NCBI GenBank assembly: GCA_001464735.1
Contig: LNDU01000063.1
Location: forward strand, 1-64,000
Direction: 5' to 3'
Source: Nitrospira sp. Ga0074138
GTDB lineage: Bacteria > Nitrospirota > Nitrospiria > Nitrospirales > Nitrospiraceae
Length of the DNA stretch: 64,000 nucleotides
Part shown: in pieces, positions 29,845 through 39,180 of the stretch
How positions within the stretch are numbered: position 1 is the stretch's first letter
How the letters are laid out: each line of letters begins with the position of its first letter
The notes under the pieces: model-generated
What the model saw: the letters and a program-made list of their open reading frames with translations, nothing else
What the model was told of the DNA's origin: nothing
Database searches by the model: none
Position numbers and translations under genes: made by a program

Positions 29845-30125
29845 TTGTGAATGGCGAAGACGAGGAATAGTACGCGAGCCATCTAGACACGGGGTGGTCA
29901 GTGTTGGAAGAGAGCTGGTGGGTGGTGCAAACCAGCCTAGATGTCGCCGAACTCGCCTCCGAGCCGAATCTCCGAACATGAAGTAGGAGATTCCGCCTTG
30001 CCTCCGTAAGAGGCTGAATGAAGGGTCTGACGACCAGTTGGTCCTCAGACCAAATCAGGGTGGTACCACGGAGTGCGGCAAGCCTTCGTCCCTGGGTTTC
30101 ATAGGGATGGAGGCTTTTGTTTTTA
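29845..30125 (+). promoter_or_regulatory. T-box riboswitch leader, Leu specifier, upstream of leuA
   Basis: Senses uncharged tRNA and controls leuA. Stem I is recognisable: GACGAGGAATAGTACG (29860-29875) matches the 5' consensus with its AGTA turn, and the distal AGAGAGCTGGTGG (from 29930 backwards to 29909) with AACCAGC matches the AG-bulge region. CATCTAG pairs with CTAGATG. Below that, GCGA/TCGC and GAGG/CCTC enclose the specifier loop with CTC (29952-29954), a leucine codon. The 3' part carries the invariant T-box AGGGTGGTACCACGG (30057-30071) and a terminator. Leucine specificity agrees with the downstream gene. Confidence 0.93.
30080..30125 (+). terminator. T-box-controlled terminator
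   Basis: AGCCTTCGTCCCT pairs with AGGGATGGAGGCT (two G-U pairs) and is followed by TTTTGTTTTT. The 5' arm lies immediately after the T-box sequence, as required for the alternative antiterminator. Confidence 0.92.
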
Positions 30126-30249
30126 AGATCGCTGAAAATGTCTTCCAGCGGCGTTCTCAGTCGCGTGCCTCCCTGCGACGTACCTTATAGGTACGCCTCG
30201 GTCGTCCCGCTCCCTGCGGCCTTGCTGGGAAGACATTTTGAGCGATCTT
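30125..30249 (+). repeat. Long palindromic repeat between T-box terminator and leuA
   Basis: AAGATCGCTGAAAATGTCTT at the left end pairs with the reverse complement at the right end, continuing into CCAGC/GCTGG with a one-base offset. The interior contains a second hairpin, GCGTACC-TATA-GGTACGC-like (CGTACCTTATAGGTACG). The interior resembles the repeat at 33357-33496 in CGTACC...GTACG, TCCC and GGCCT-GCTGG. It ends about 12 bases before the leuA ribosome site. Confidence 0.8.
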
Positions 30250-30271
30250 CAGTAGGAGAAGAGGTGACGCT

Positions 30272-31819
30272 ATGACACGCATGATCAAAATTTTCGATAC
30301 GACCTTGAGAGATGGCGAACAATCGCCTGGCGCCAGTATGAACGTGGAAGAAAAGGTCATGGTCGCCAAACAACTGGCCCGGCTCGGTGTCGATATTATT
30401 GAGGCGGGATTTGCCTATAGCTCGCCCGGAGACTTTGAAGCGGTGCGGCGTATCGCACAGGAGGTCGAAGGACCGACGATCTGTAGCCTGGCACGGGCTC
30501 GACCCGAAGATATCGATCGAGCATGGGAGGCGTTGAAAGGCGCGCCGAAAGTCCGCATCCATACGTTCTTGTCAACGTCCGATATTCATCTGAAGCACCA
30601 GTTTCGGATGACGCGGGAGCAAGCCAAGCAGCGTGCCGTGGAGATGGTCCAGCGGGCGCGGGGTTATGTGGATGATGTCGAATTTTCTCCAATGGATGCG
30701 AGCCGATCAGATCCCTCGTTTCTCTACGAGGTCATTGAGGCGGTCATCGCTGCCGGAGCCAGCACTGTGAACATCCCTGACACGGTAGGGTACGCCGTTC
30801 CACAAGAATTCGGCGCACTGATCAAGGGGATTTGCGATAAGGTCCCCAATGCCAAACAGGCGGTGATTTCGGTCCATTGCCACAACGATCTGGGGGTTGC
30901 GGTGGGGAACAGCTTGGCGGCGATTATGAATGGGGCCGGCCAAGTGGAATGTACGATCAACGGAATCGGAGAGCGCGCTGGTAACACATCTTTGGAAGAA
31001 ATCGCGATGGGACTCCGTACCAGGACGGATTTCTATCAGGCAGATACTCGTATTCGAACCGAGGAAATTGCGAAGACCAGTCGTCTGGTCAGTAAGATCA
31101 CGGGGATGGTGGTGCAACCCAATAAGGCGATCGTTGGGGCAAACGCCTTTGCCCATACATCAGGCATTCATCAGGATGGATTGCTCAAAGAGAAGACGAC
31201 CTATGAAATTATGCGCCCGGAATCGATCGGATTGGTTGAAAGCCAGATGGTGATGGGTAAGTTGTCTGGGCGTCATGCGTTCCGACAGCGTCTAGAAGAG
31301 TTGGGGTACAAGCTCGGCGAGGCAGAGGTCAACCATGCCTTCGAGCGGTTCAAAAAACTTGCCGATCAAAAGAAAGAGATTTTCGAGGAAGATCTCGAGG
31401 TGATTGTCTCCGAAGAGTTGTCGAAGATGGCCGAGCGCATTGGGCTCAAGGGACTACAAGTATCGAGTGGAACGGATCGGGTTCCAACAGCCACGGTCGA
31501 ACTGGAAATCGACGGCACCCCCATCGCTCAAACCGGGACCGGTGATGGGCCGGTGGATGCTGTGTACCGCACCATTGCGGCCATGACACAGACGAAGAGC
31601 AAGTTGCTGATGTATGTTGTGAAGGCCATCACTGGCGGAACAGATGCACAGGGTGAAGTGTCAGTGCGGGTGCAAGAGGATGGCCGAACGGTCACAGGCC
31701 ACGGCGCCGATACCGATATCATTACAGCCTCTGCTCGGGCGTATATCAGCGCCCTGAATAAGTTGGCCTACCTGGCGACAAAACAGGCGCAAGGCGAGCA
31801 GAAGGTGAACTTGATTTGA
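30272..31819 (+). CDS. leuA: 2-isopropylmalate synthase
   Basis: First committed step of leucine synthesis, condensing acetyl-CoA with 2-ketoisovalerate. It has 515 residues. The DRE-TIM barrel occupies about residues 1-280 with [16 protein letters not shown] at the start and the metal motif [13 protein letters not shown] near residue 205. The C-terminal LeuA allosteric domain (about 385-515) is present, so leucine feedback is expected in addition to the T-box. GAGG precedes the ATG. Confidence 0.97.
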   Translation: MTRMIKIFDTTLRDGEQSPGASMNVEEKVMVAKQLARLGVDIIEAGFAYSSPGDFEAVRRIAQEVEGPTICSLARARPEDIDRAWEALKGAPKVRIHTFLSTSDIHLKHQFRMTREQAKQRAVEMVQRARGYVDDVEFSPMDASRSDPSFLYEVIEAVIAAGASTVNIPDTVGYAVPQEFGALIKGICDKVPNAKQAVISVHCHNDLGVAVGNSLAAIMNGAGQVECTINGIGERAGNTSLEEIAMGLRTRTDFYQADTRIRTEEIAKTSRLVSKITGMVVQPNKAIVGANAFAHTSGIHQDGLLKEKTTYEIMRPESIGLVESQMVMGKLSGRHAFRQRLEELGYKLGEAEVNHAFERFKKLADQKKEIFEEDLEVIVSEELSKMAERIGLKGLQVSSGTDRVPTATVELEIDGTPIAQTGTGDGPVDAVYRTIAAMTQTKSKLLMYVVKAITGGTDAQGEVSVRVQEDGRTVTGHGADTDIITASARAYISALNKLAYLATKQAQGEQKVNLI

Positions 31820-31878
31820 CGCGGATCTCCACGGTACAGTTTCACAGTCTGTGGTGAGGCCTGTTGGATTGAGAGGGC

Positions 31879-32247
31879 TTGTCCGTGTTCAAGGTGACGC
31901 TGGCGGATCGCCCCGAGTTCCTGGCTGGGGACAAGACTCGCTTGCGGGAAATTTTTCACCCTGCCAAGCATCAGCTCAACCTGAATTATAGTCTAGCCCA
32001 CGGGACATTACCGTCTGGTCAACGCTCGAAGCGCCATGTGTTGGCTTCGTCCGAAGTCTATTATTTCATTTCAGGACGGGGCTGCTTCACGGTCGACGAC
32101 CACGTCACACTGATCGAAGCCGGAACGACCATCTATGTGCCGCCGGGGGGGCAACAGTTCGTAGAAAATACCGGAGAGGCCGATATTGAGTTTCTCTGCC
32201 TCGTCGATCCGGCCTGGCGGATGGAAGATGAAGCGATACTGGAATAG
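31879..32247 (+). CDS. Single-domain cupin protein
   Basis: 122-residue cupin_2 protein of unknown substrate. Motif 1 is in [20 protein letters not shown] and motif 2 in [19 protein letters not shown], although motif 2 has Gln where a metal-binding His usually stands. A TTG start at 31879 is preceded by GAGAGGG; GTG 31885 is possible. It lies between leuA and leuB on the same strand; a link to leucine synthesis is only positional. Confidence 0.85.
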   Translation: MSVFKVTLADRPEFLAGDKTRLREIFHPAKHQLNLNYSLAHGTLPSGQRSKRHVLASSEVYYFISGRGCFTVDDHVTLIEAGTTIYVPPGGQQFVENTGEADIEFLCLVDPAWRMEDEAILE

Positions 32248-32282
32248 GATCTGAACCGATTGACTCACCGAAAGGAGCACCA

Positions 32283-33356
32283 GTGAAGGCCAAGATTGCA
32301 GTGTTGGCCGGGGATGGAGTGGGGCGCGAGATCGTTCCTGAAGCCGTAAAGGTTTTGAAGGTGATCGCAGAGAAATATGGACATTCATTCGAGTTTACGT
32401 CCGCTGATATCGGCGGGCAGGCGATCGACAAGTTTGGCGTACCTCTGCCGAAGGACACATTGGCACTCGCCAAGCAAAGCGATGCGGTCTTGCTGGGAGC
32501 CGTCGGGGGTCCTCGATGGGAGAGCTTGGAGTACAGCCTGCGGCCGGAACGCGCGCTGCTCGGAATTCGGGAAGCACTAGGACTCTATGCCAACTTGAGG
32601 CCTGCGAAGCTCTATTCGAATTTGGTGGATGCATCCACATTGAAGCGTGAGGTGGTCGAGGGGATCGATATCCTCGTGATCCGCGAGCTCACCGGCGGGA
32701 TCTACTTTGGCAAACCGAAAGGGATCGAAAAGTTGCCGAACGGCGAAGAGCGAGGGGTTAATACGGAAGTCTATACAACGGAAGAGGTTCGACGGATCGC
32801 CAAGGTTGCGTTTGAGGCGGCGCGGAAACGGCGCAAGAAGGTCACCTCGGTCGACAAGGCGAATGTGTTGGAATCGTCCGAGCTGTGGCGCAAGGTGGTC
32901 ATTGACGTCCACGCGTCCTATCCGGACGTTGAACTGGGACATATCTATGTGGATAACGCTGCCATGCAACTGGTGCGGAACCCGCGACAATTTGACGTGC
33001 TGCTCTGCAACAACATGTTCGGAGACATTCTGAGCGATGAAGCGGCGATGCTGACCGGCTCGATCGGTATGTTGCCGTCGGCAAGTATCGGGGCCAAGGT
33101 CGGCCTCTTTGAGCCGATTCACGGGAGTGCCCCGGATATCGCAGGGAAGAATATCGCGAACCCCATCGCCACGATCTCATCGGCTGCCATGATGCTGTCG
33201 TATGCCTTCCAACTCGATCAAGAAGCGGAAGCCATCGAACAGGCCATCGTGAAAACCCTCGACCTTGGTTATCGAACCAAAGATATTCAGAGCCCCGGAG
33301 CAAAGATTGTCGGGACTGTGGAGATGGGCGAGGCGATTGTCCGAAACTTGAATTAG
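32283..33356 (+). CDS. leuB: 3-isopropylmalate dehydrogenase
   Basis: NAD- and Mg-dependent oxidative decarboxylase, third step of leucine synthesis. The 357 residues begin with GTG 32283, with AAAGGAG upstream, giving [16 protein letters not shown]. The substrate motif with the catalytic Tyr/Lys region ([15 protein letters not shown]) is near residue 133, the Asp cluster in [14 protein letters not shown] near residue 241, and the NAD site in [18 protein letters not shown] near residue 278. No leuCD in the window. Confidence 0.97.
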   Translation: MKAKIAVLAGDGVGREIVPEAVKVLKVIAEKYGHSFEFTSADIGGQAIDKFGVPLPKDTLALAKQSDAVLLGAVGGPRWESLEYSLRPERALLGIREALGLYANLRPAKLYSNLVDASTLKREVVEGIDILVIRELTGGIYFGKPKGIEKLPNGEERGVNTEVYTTEEVRRIAKVAFEAARKRRKKVTSVDKANVLESSELWRKVVIDVHASYPDVELGHIYVDNAAMQLVRNPRQFDVLLCNNMFGDILSDEAAMLTGSIGMLPSASIGAKVGLFEPIHGSAPDIAGKNIANPIATISSAAMMLSYAFQLDQEAEAIEQAIVKTLDLGYRTKDIQSPGAKIVGTVEMGEAIVRNLN

Positions 33357-33496
33357 CAGGATGTTGAAAAAGTCCGCCAGCTTTGTTCTCGCGTCGCTCA
33401 GAGGCTCAACGTACCGAAGCGTACGTCTCATCTCTTCCCTCGCTGTGGCCTCGCTGGACGGCCTTTTTGAACGACAAATAATTTTTCAACAGCCTG
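33357..33496. repeat. Long palindromic repeat after leuB
   Basis: CAGGATGTTGAAAAA at the left and TTTTTCAACAGCCTG at the right are inverted repeats with one mismatch in 15. Inside, AGGCCGTCCAGCGAGGCCAC-type and GTACGTTGAGCC-type arms give nested pairing (AACGTACC...GTACG). It is a relative of the repeat at 30125-30249. The T- and A-rich ends also make it a plausible bidirectional terminator between leuB and the next gene. Confidence 0.8.
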
Positions 33497-33516
33497 TTAA
33501 TCATCGGTTCTAAACT

Positions 33517-34725
33517 ATGGCAGCCATTCTTTCCACGAGGATGATCAGAACACTCGCCGGTAACGGCGAACCTGGCTGTATGGGAGACGGCGGACCTTCA
33601 ATGCAGGGCTGTTTGAACGAGCCGAAGGGTGTGACGATTGATTGCCACGGGAATGTCTATGTCGCCGATTCCGAAAATCATCTCGTTCGCAAAGTCGATC
33701 GTGCCACCGGTATTCTATCAACCGTAGCTGGGACGTTCGGCGGGGAGCACATGCATGCGGCTGTACAACGGGACGCTCCCGTCCCACTCACGGATGAAGA
33801 CCCTTTGGCCGATGACGCTGGCGAACGTAGTCCCGCAAAATTTACTCAACATGCTGATGTGAGCGGAACGGTCCGGTATTGGACGAATCACACAGGCACG
33901 TCTTCCCAGCGGTATGGCGGGGACGGCGGGCCAGCAGTGAGTGCCCATCTCAACTTCCCTACGGCGGTCGTGGTGGATCGGGAGGGGAATCTCTATATCG
34001 CCGATACGATGAATCATCGTGTGCGGATGGTCGATTCTGAAACCGGGATCATTTCGACCGTGGCCGGAACTGGGCAGGCACGATTCTCCGGCGATGGCGG
34101 CCCGGCCAACCAGGCGGCACTCAATGAACCAGCGGCGCTGGCCGTCGACGACGAGGGCCGACTCTATATCGCCGATCAAAGCAATCATCGTGTACGGATG
34201 CTAGATCTCAAGACCGGTGTGATTCAGACGATTGCTGGAAACGGGATTGCAACGTACGATGGTGATGGGAAGCGAGCGATCGAGATCGCTCTTGCCGGTC
34301 CCAGTGGATTGGCTCTAGTGGCTGATCGGCTCTATGTTGCCGATACGTTCAATGGCCGAGTGCGATGCGTCGAACTCTCGTCGGGGTTGATGACCACGGT
34401 GGCCGGCGACGGCGGAGTCTATCGGTATGAGTCGCCGTCGGATGCGCCGTCAGCCAGCCTTTCGCGCCCGACAGGAATTGCATTCGATCATGAGGGGCAT
34501 CTCTTTCTGACCGATTCAGACAATCATGTCATCCGGCAGTGGGATTGCGAATCGGGGGTGGGCTTCTGCGTCGCGGGGCAAGGCGTTCCATCCTATTCCG
34601 GAGATGGTGGCGTCGCACGAGAAGCAAGTTTGTGTTACCCATTCGGTATCGTTGCCGATCGCGACGGGGCGCTGCTGGTGGCCGACACCTTTAATCATCG
34701 TATTCGCGTATTGGCATTGGAGTAG
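33517..34725 (+). CDS. NHL-repeat beta-propeller protein
   Basis: 402 residues made of six NHL-type repeats of about 55 residues with the recurring pattern SGDGGPA, a Pro-x-G/A segment, LYIADTxNHRVR and a TVAGTG-like end. About 40 residues are inserted between repeats 1 and 2. Six blades would close a propeller. There is no signal peptide, which is unusual because many such proteins are exported. Likely a binding scaffold; partner unknown. It starts 20 bases after the palindromic repeat and seven bases separate it from asd. Confidence 0.9.
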   Translation: MAAILSTRMIRTLAGNGEPGCMGDGGPSMQGCLNEPKGVTIDCHGNVYVADSENHLVRKVDRATGILSTVAGTFGGEHMHAAVQRDAPVPLTDEDPLADDAGERSPAKFTQHADVSGTVRYWTNHTGTSSQRYGGDGGPAVSAHLNFPTAVVVDREGNLYIADTMNHRVRMVDSETGIISTVAGTGQARFSGDGGPANQAALNEPAALAVDDEGRLYIADQSNHRVRMLDLKTGVIQTIAGNGIATYDGDGKRAIEIALAGPSGLALVADRLYVADTFNGRVRCVELSSGLMTTVAGDGGVYRYESPSDAPSASLSRPTGIAFDHEGHLFLTDSDNHVIRQWDCESGVGFCVAGQGVPSYSGDGGVAREASLCYPFGIVADRDGALLVADTFNHRIRVLALE

Positions 34726-34732
34726 GCGCTTC

Positions 34733-35755
34733 ATGATCAAGAAGAAACCAGGGTATACGGTGGCCATTCTTGGAGCCACCGGCGCGGTTGGGCAAGAAAC
34801 GCTGGAGATTTTAGAGGAGCGGAAATTCCCACTCGCCAGCCTCCGGCTTTTTGCGTCTAAACGGTCAGCCGGTGAGGTGATGACCTGTCAGGACAAGGAC
34901 TGGACAGTTGAAGAGCTGACCGAATCCTCATCGTTCGAGGGAGTGGACTTGGCGTTTATCTCGGCCACTGATGCCATCAGCAAAGAGTATGGCCAGCGAT
35001 TGGGCGCGGCTGGAATCGTCGTCATTGACGATAGTGCTGTGTTCCGCATGGATGATCAGGTTCCCTTGGTGGTCCCCGAAGTGAATGCCGCTGCGTTAGG
35101 CTTGATGCCTCGAGGAATCGTGGCTATTCCAAACTGTACGACCACTCCGTTGGTGATGGCACTTAAGCCGCTTCATGACGCGGTGGGGGTGAAACGTGTA
35201 GTGGTTACGACGTTTCAGTCCGTTTCGGGGACGGGTTCGGCAGCGATGGACGAGCTGATGGAGCAAACCAAAGATCTCCTGGCGTTTCGAGATATCAAAA
35301 CCGAAGTCTATCCCTACCAGATTGCCTTCAACCTATTGCCGCACATCGGCTCGTTTAATGATGGAGGTGACTGTTCGGAGGAGGTGAAGATAGCCAAGGA
35401 AACGCGAAAGATTCTCAATGCACCGGGCCTTCGGGTCACCGCCACGACCGTACGGGTCCCCGTGCTGCGCTGCCATTCTGAGGCAATCAACGTTGAATTG
35501 GAGCGTCCATTGACGGCGAACGAGGCGCGTGCTGCACTGGCAGCCATGCCCGGTGTGATTGTCTATGACGATCCAGTGAAGAAGCTGTATCCGATGCCGC
35601 TCGATGCGACCGGAAAAGATGAGGTCTATATCGGTCGCGTACGGGAGGATGAATCGATCACGAACGGCCTCAATCTGTGGGTGGTCTCCGACAATCTTCG
35701 CAAAGGAGCCGCGCTGAATGCCATTCAGATCGCAGAATGTTTGGTCAATGGCTAG
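34733..35755 (+). CDS. asd: Aspartate-semialdehyde dehydrogenase
   Basis: Reduces aspartyl phosphate to the semialdehyde for lysine, threonine, methionine and diaminopimelate. ATG 34733 opens the NADP motif VAILGATGAVGQE; 340 residues. The active-site Cys is in AIPNCTTTPLVMAL near residue 135, and the substrate His region is in RVPVLRCHSEAINVEL near residue 243. The frame is open far upstream inside the NHL gene, but those codons are not part of the protein. Confidence 0.97.
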   Translation: MIKKKPGYTVAILGATGAVGQETLEILEERKFPLASLRLFASKRSAGEVMTCQDKDWTVEELTESSSFEGVDLAFISATDAISKEYGQRLGAAGIVVIDDSAVFRMDDQVPLVVPEVNAAALGLMPRGIVAIPNCTTTPLVMALKPLHDAVGVKRVVVTTFQSVSGTGSAAMDELMEQTKDLLAFRDIKTEVYPYQIAFNLLPHIGSFNDGGDCSEEVKIAKETRKILNAPGLRVTATTVRVPVLRCHSEAINVELERPLTANEARAALAAMPGVIVYDDPVKKLYPMPLDATGKDEVYIGRVREDESITNGLNLWVVSDNLRKGAALNAIQIAECLVNG

Positions 35756-35812
35756 GGCTGTGTGCCGTGTCACCAGGCTGCTTGCAGACGCCGCTCATTG
35801 GGATGAAAGTCA

Positions 35813-36067
35813 ATGCCGGAATGGACGACGCTTGGCAAGGTCTTAATCGGAATAGGGCTTGGAATCGTTGCGCTCGGGGTTCTGTTGGTGGTTGCGGAGC
35901 GGGTTCCTGGCTTAGGGAAGGCCTTCAGTTGGCTTGGCAAGCTGCCGGGCGACATCTCCATCAAACGTGACAATTTCAGCTTCTATTTCCCCATCGCGAC
36001 AAGTATTGTTCTCAGCATCCTTCTGAGTCTGCTATTCTATTTTATAGGATGGCTCTTTCGCCGATGA
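35813..36067 (+). CDS. DUF2905-family small membrane protein
   Basis: 84 residues with two membrane segments (about 8-28 and 60-80) around the conserved centre LGKLPGDISIKRDNFSFYFP, the hallmark of DUF2905. Function unknown in the family. Its 3' end overlaps the start of the SpoIID-like gene by 19 bases. Confidence 0.9.
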   Translation: MPEWTTLGKVLIGIGLGIVALGVLLVVAERVPGLGKAFSWLGKLPGDISIKRDNFSFYFPIATSIVLSILLSLLFYFIGWLFRR

Positions 36068-37287
36068 TAGCCGCGCGGTTCTGGGCCGGTGCAGCGGGTG
36101 TAGGGATCTGCCTCGGCTCAATCATGATGCCAGAGGCGGGGGCGGCGCAATCGATTCGCGTGCTATTGGCTCCTGATGTCCAGCAGCTGGAAGTACATAC
36201 CGATCAGACCATTTGGGTCACTGATGAACATGATGAGGCATGGTCGTATCGGCCTGTTCTGCGGATTAAGGTGCGTGGCCGTGCGTTGATTCTGAACGGC
36301 AAACCGGTCGTGAGCGATCAGCTGACGCTACGGGCTGGGAACCACGACCTCAAGCTCTGGCTCAATGGGAACGGCAGGAGGACAGCACTTCATGCGAGTG
36401 ATGATAAAGGTGGCCTGCAAATCAGTGGGGTAATCCAGCTGGTTCGGCGAGGGAAGGGGCTGCTCCTCGTCAATCATGTCGATTTGGAAGAGTATGTCAA
36501 AGGGGTGGTACCGGCGGAGGTCAATTCTGCCTGGCATCCCGAGATGTTGAAGGTTCAGGCCATCGCTGCCAGGACCTATGCGCTGTACCAACATATGCTC
36601 AGTGCCACACGGGACTACGATGTTGTTGCCAGTACCCAAGATCAGGTCTATCGGGGCCGTCACGGTATCGATGAACGGGTGATACAGGCGGTAGAATCGA
36701 CGAGAGGCTTGGTGGTGGCGTACCAAGGTGCTCCGATCTATGCGGCATTCTCGTCGACTGCCGCAGGAATCACGGAAGATGCCATGAATGTGTGGTCGAA
36801 GGATCTCCCGTATTTGAAAGGTGTCGAATGCCCGTTCGATCTCGAGTCTCCGTTTTATCAATGGAAGGCTTCCGTCAAGCTCGACACTTTGGAAAAGAAT
36901 TTGCGGCAACAAGGATTTGCGGTAGGAACAATCTCGGCAATCACACCGCTTGCCTATAGCCGTGCCGGACGAGTGGCGACCATACGGATTGTGCACTCGA
37001 GTGGGGAGTTGACCCTGCGGGGCGAAGACCTGCGTAAAACGGTGGGGTATACGGTGGTGCCCAGTACGCAATTTACCATCGAATCGGTCGGGCAGGATGT
37101 GGTCTTCTCCGGCTACGGAGCCGGTCATGCGGTTGGCCTGTGCCAGTGGGGCGCGAAAGAGTTGGCGGAGTTGGGCTATTCTTTTTCGAGCATTCTTCGT
37201 TACTACTATCCTGGGACAGAGATTCAGGATGCGTCATTGACTCAAGCACCTCCTGTGCCTCCGATCCCTGCGGCACCTCCATCCTAG
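36049..37287 (+). CDS. SpoIID/LytB-domain protein
   Basis: Exported protein of 412 residues related to the SpoIID lytic transglycosylase that trims peptidoglycan lacking stem peptides. A signal peptide ends at EAGAAQ near residue 28. The SpoIID domain begins near GVVPAEVNSAWHPEMLKVQA (about 148-167) and includes ARTYALYQ and the C-terminal GYGAGHAVGLCQWGAKELA. The Glu of PAEV is the expected catalytic residue. The bacterium is not expected to sporulate, so a role in wall remodelling is inferred. ATG 36064 is an alternative start. Confidence 0.9.
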   Translation: MALSPMIAARFWAGAAGVGICLGSIMMPEAGAAQSIRVLLAPDVQQLEVHTDQTIWVTDEHDEAWSYRPVLRIKVRGRALILNGKPVVSDQLTLRAGNHDLKLWLNGNGRRTALHASDDKGGLQISGVIQLVRRGKGLLLVNHVDLEEYVKGVVPAEVNSAWHPEMLKVQAIAARTYALYQHMLSATRDYDVVASTQDQVYRGRHGIDERVIQAVESTRGLVVAYQGAPIYAAFSSTAAGITEDAMNVWSKDLPYLKGVECPFDLESPFYQWKASVKLDTLEKNLRQQGFAVGTISAITPLAYSRAGRVATIRIVHSSGELTLRGEDLRKTVGYTVVPSTQFTIESVGQDVVFSGYGAGHAVGLCQWGAKELAELGYSFSSILRYYYPGTEIQDASLTQAPPVPPIPAAPPS

Positions 37288-37481
37288 CCCACACTATTCA
37301 TGAGTGCTTCTACTGCAACTGCCGATCCGCCGCTACGACCATCTTGGCCGCCAGCTTCGCGCGGCCAGTGGGCAGGGTCGTCCTTCGTAGCCTCGACATA
37401 CTGTTTCAAGTATGCCTCGGCCATCTCAGGACTCCGCATGCCCGTCTCGCTTGGCGTCTTGGCGGTTTCGTCACGAACCAT
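37284..37481 (-). CDS. Possible small antisense-oriented protein
   Basis: A 65-residue frame on the minus strand fills the gap between two plus-strand genes almost exactly, overlapping only the SpoIID stop. The product (from MVRDETAKTPSETG through AEAYLKQYVEATKDDP to ALMNSVG) is hydrophilic and has codon use like the surroundings. No family is recognised and no clear ribosome site precedes the paired ATG codons. It may be a relic or a real small protein. Confidence 0.35.
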   Translation of the reverse strand: MVRDETAKTPSETGMRSPEMAEAYLKQYVEATKDDPAHWPREAGGQDGRSGGSAVAVEALMNSVG

Positions 37482-37499
37482 CATGAATACTGTGGGTTG

Positions 37500-38519
37500 A
37501 TGCACCTCTCCGAGTTCGATTTTCCATTCGATCCATCCCTGGTCGCATCGCAGCCCGTTATCCCGCGTGACCGCGCGAGATTGCTGGTGTTGGATCGAGT
37601 AACCCAACAACTGACCCATCGTTATGTCGCCGAGCTTCCTGCATTGTTGGAGCCGGGTGACCTTCTTGTCGTGAACGACACAAAGGTGATGGCCGCACGA
37701 GTATCTGGAGTCAAGAAACCGACTGGGACATCGGTCGAGGTGTTGTTCGTGAAGGATCTTGGTCAGGGCCGGTGGGAAATCATGGTGAAAGGTTCGTTTC
37801 GCGTTGGCCAGGTTATTGAATTCGATCAACAATCCAGAGCAACTATCGTGAAACGTGATGCGACGGGCACCGAAGTGTTGGTGGACAGTCCGGTTCCAAT
37901 GACACAATTATTTCAAGCACGAGGGGTCATGCCGCTTCCGCCGTATATGAAGCGCGCAGCGACTCAGGAAGACCATCGCTGGTATCAGACGGTCTTTGCC
38001 AAACACGAGGGCGCGATTGCTGCCCCGACGGCGGGGCTTCACTTTACCGAGGAGCTGTTTGCACGACTGCGCGAAGCCGCGATCAACGTGGCGACGGTGA
38101 CGCTCCATGTTGGCCCCGGCACGTTCAAACCGGTGACGGCTGAGCGAATTGAGGATCACCAGATGGGGGCGGAAGTTTTTCACGTCAGCGAGGAAACAGC
38201 CAAGGCCATCATCGAGACAAAACGTGCCGATGGGCGGGTCGTCGCAGTGGGCACTACGGTTGTCCGGACGCTTGAAACGGTTGCGCAAGCAAAAGCGGAG
38301 ATCATTCCGATGTCCGGCGAAAGCCGGCTCTTCGTCACACCGGGATTCCAGTTCAAGATCGTCGATGCCCTCATCACGAACTTCCACCTCCCGCGGACCA
38401 CGCTACTCATGTTGGTCTCAGCCTTCGCCGGAATCGAGCCCATTCGCAGGGCCTATGAAGAAGCCGTCAACGAGCGGTATCGCTTCTATAGCTACGGTGA
38501 TGCGATGCTGATCCTCTGA
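37500..38519 (+). CDS. queA: S-adenosylmethionine:tRNA ribosyltransferase-isomerase
   Basis: Makes epoxyqueuosine in tRNA wobble positions. ATG 37500 gives MHLSEFDFPFDPSLVASQP; 339 residues, full length. Family motifs are clear: RDRARLLVLDR, VVNDTKVMAARV, GAIAAPTAGLHFTEEL near residue 170 and the C-terminal [18 protein letters not shown] diverged copy of its last 55 codons occurs 1.1 kb downstream. Confidence 0.96.
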   Translation: MHLSEFDFPFDPSLVASQPVIPRDRARLLVLDRVTQQLTHRYVAELPALLEPGDLLVVNDTKVMAARVSGVKKPTGTSVEVLFVKDLGQGRWEIMVKGSFRVGQVIEFDQQSRATIVKRDATGTEVLVDSPVPMTQLFQARGVMPLPPYMKRAATQEDHRWYQTVFAKHEGAIAAPTAGLHFTEELFARLREAAINVATVTLHVGPGTFKPVTAERIEDHQMGAEVFHVSEETAKAIIETKRADGRVVAVGTTVVRTLETVAQAKAEIIPMSGESRLFVTPGFQFKIVDALITNFHLPRTTLLMLVSAFAGIEPIRRAYEEAVNERYRFYSYGDAMLIL

Positions 38520-38859
38520 ATTGCAACGGTGCTGCATAGGAATTCTCATCTTTCTTTGAGCGTTGCCATCTCGCGGGCTTCCGGATAGCCGCCGACCTGT
38601 GAAAGGCTGAGGTCGGTTATCGGTTGTGAATTGCGTTGAGTCGTTAATGAGCGAAGCACATCTGCGGTGATGTCACACGGTACGGTCACAAGGCTTCGAT
38701 TTGGTTTTTGAAGTTGAACTATGGCCCCGTGGTTGAAGATAGATTCTGGCAAAACAGTTCAACGGTCGTGCGGAATAGAAAGAGGGCTGTATCCTAGGGA
38801 GAGGCTGCGAGAGCTGATTGTGCGGTGATACGAGTGTCCTTAGCGCTGATCCGGTGCTG

Positions 38860-39180
38860 TTAGGCGACAAGCAAGGCATCTTCCAAATCCACATCGGTGC
38901 CACGGCGTAGCTTCGCGAGCACGAAATCGAGTGGTGTGAGGACACGGATGCGGAGATTCGACCGATCTCGGCAACCTGGAGGCATGGCGACAATCGACCA
39001 GCCTAAAAAGCTTTGCGTCAAATCCGCCGGAACCTGTGCCCTGGTCAGAAAGTCTAATAAGCTGCCAATCGGACCGGCTATTTCAGCATCCACATCGTGA
39101 GTGGCGCGACCTGCAATCCCATAGGCCGGTAACGCCAGAGCGCCGATGAGGAGAAGATCAAGCGTTCCCCGGTCTCGGTG
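38860..39180 (-). pseudogene. Nucleotidyltransferase-like fragment
   Basis: The minus-strand frame reads DLLLIGALALPAYGIAGRAT followed by HDVDAEIAGP, the pattern of small nucleotidyltransferases with an RxTxDxD motif (DUF6036/AbiEii-like). It ends early after LTPLDFVLAKLRRGTDVDLE and DALLVA. No start codon with a ribosome site is evident and the C-terminal part expected in the family is missing. Confidence 0.45.

Noticed and set aside
34526..34732. N-terminal extension of asd
   Set aside because: It runs through the NHL gene; the NADP-binding motif should be close to the N-terminus, which ATG 34733 provides.
37140..37499. N-terminal extension of queA by 120 codons
   Set aside because: The extension overlaps the SpoIID gene, has no queA similarity, and the canonical QueA N-terminus starts at 37500.
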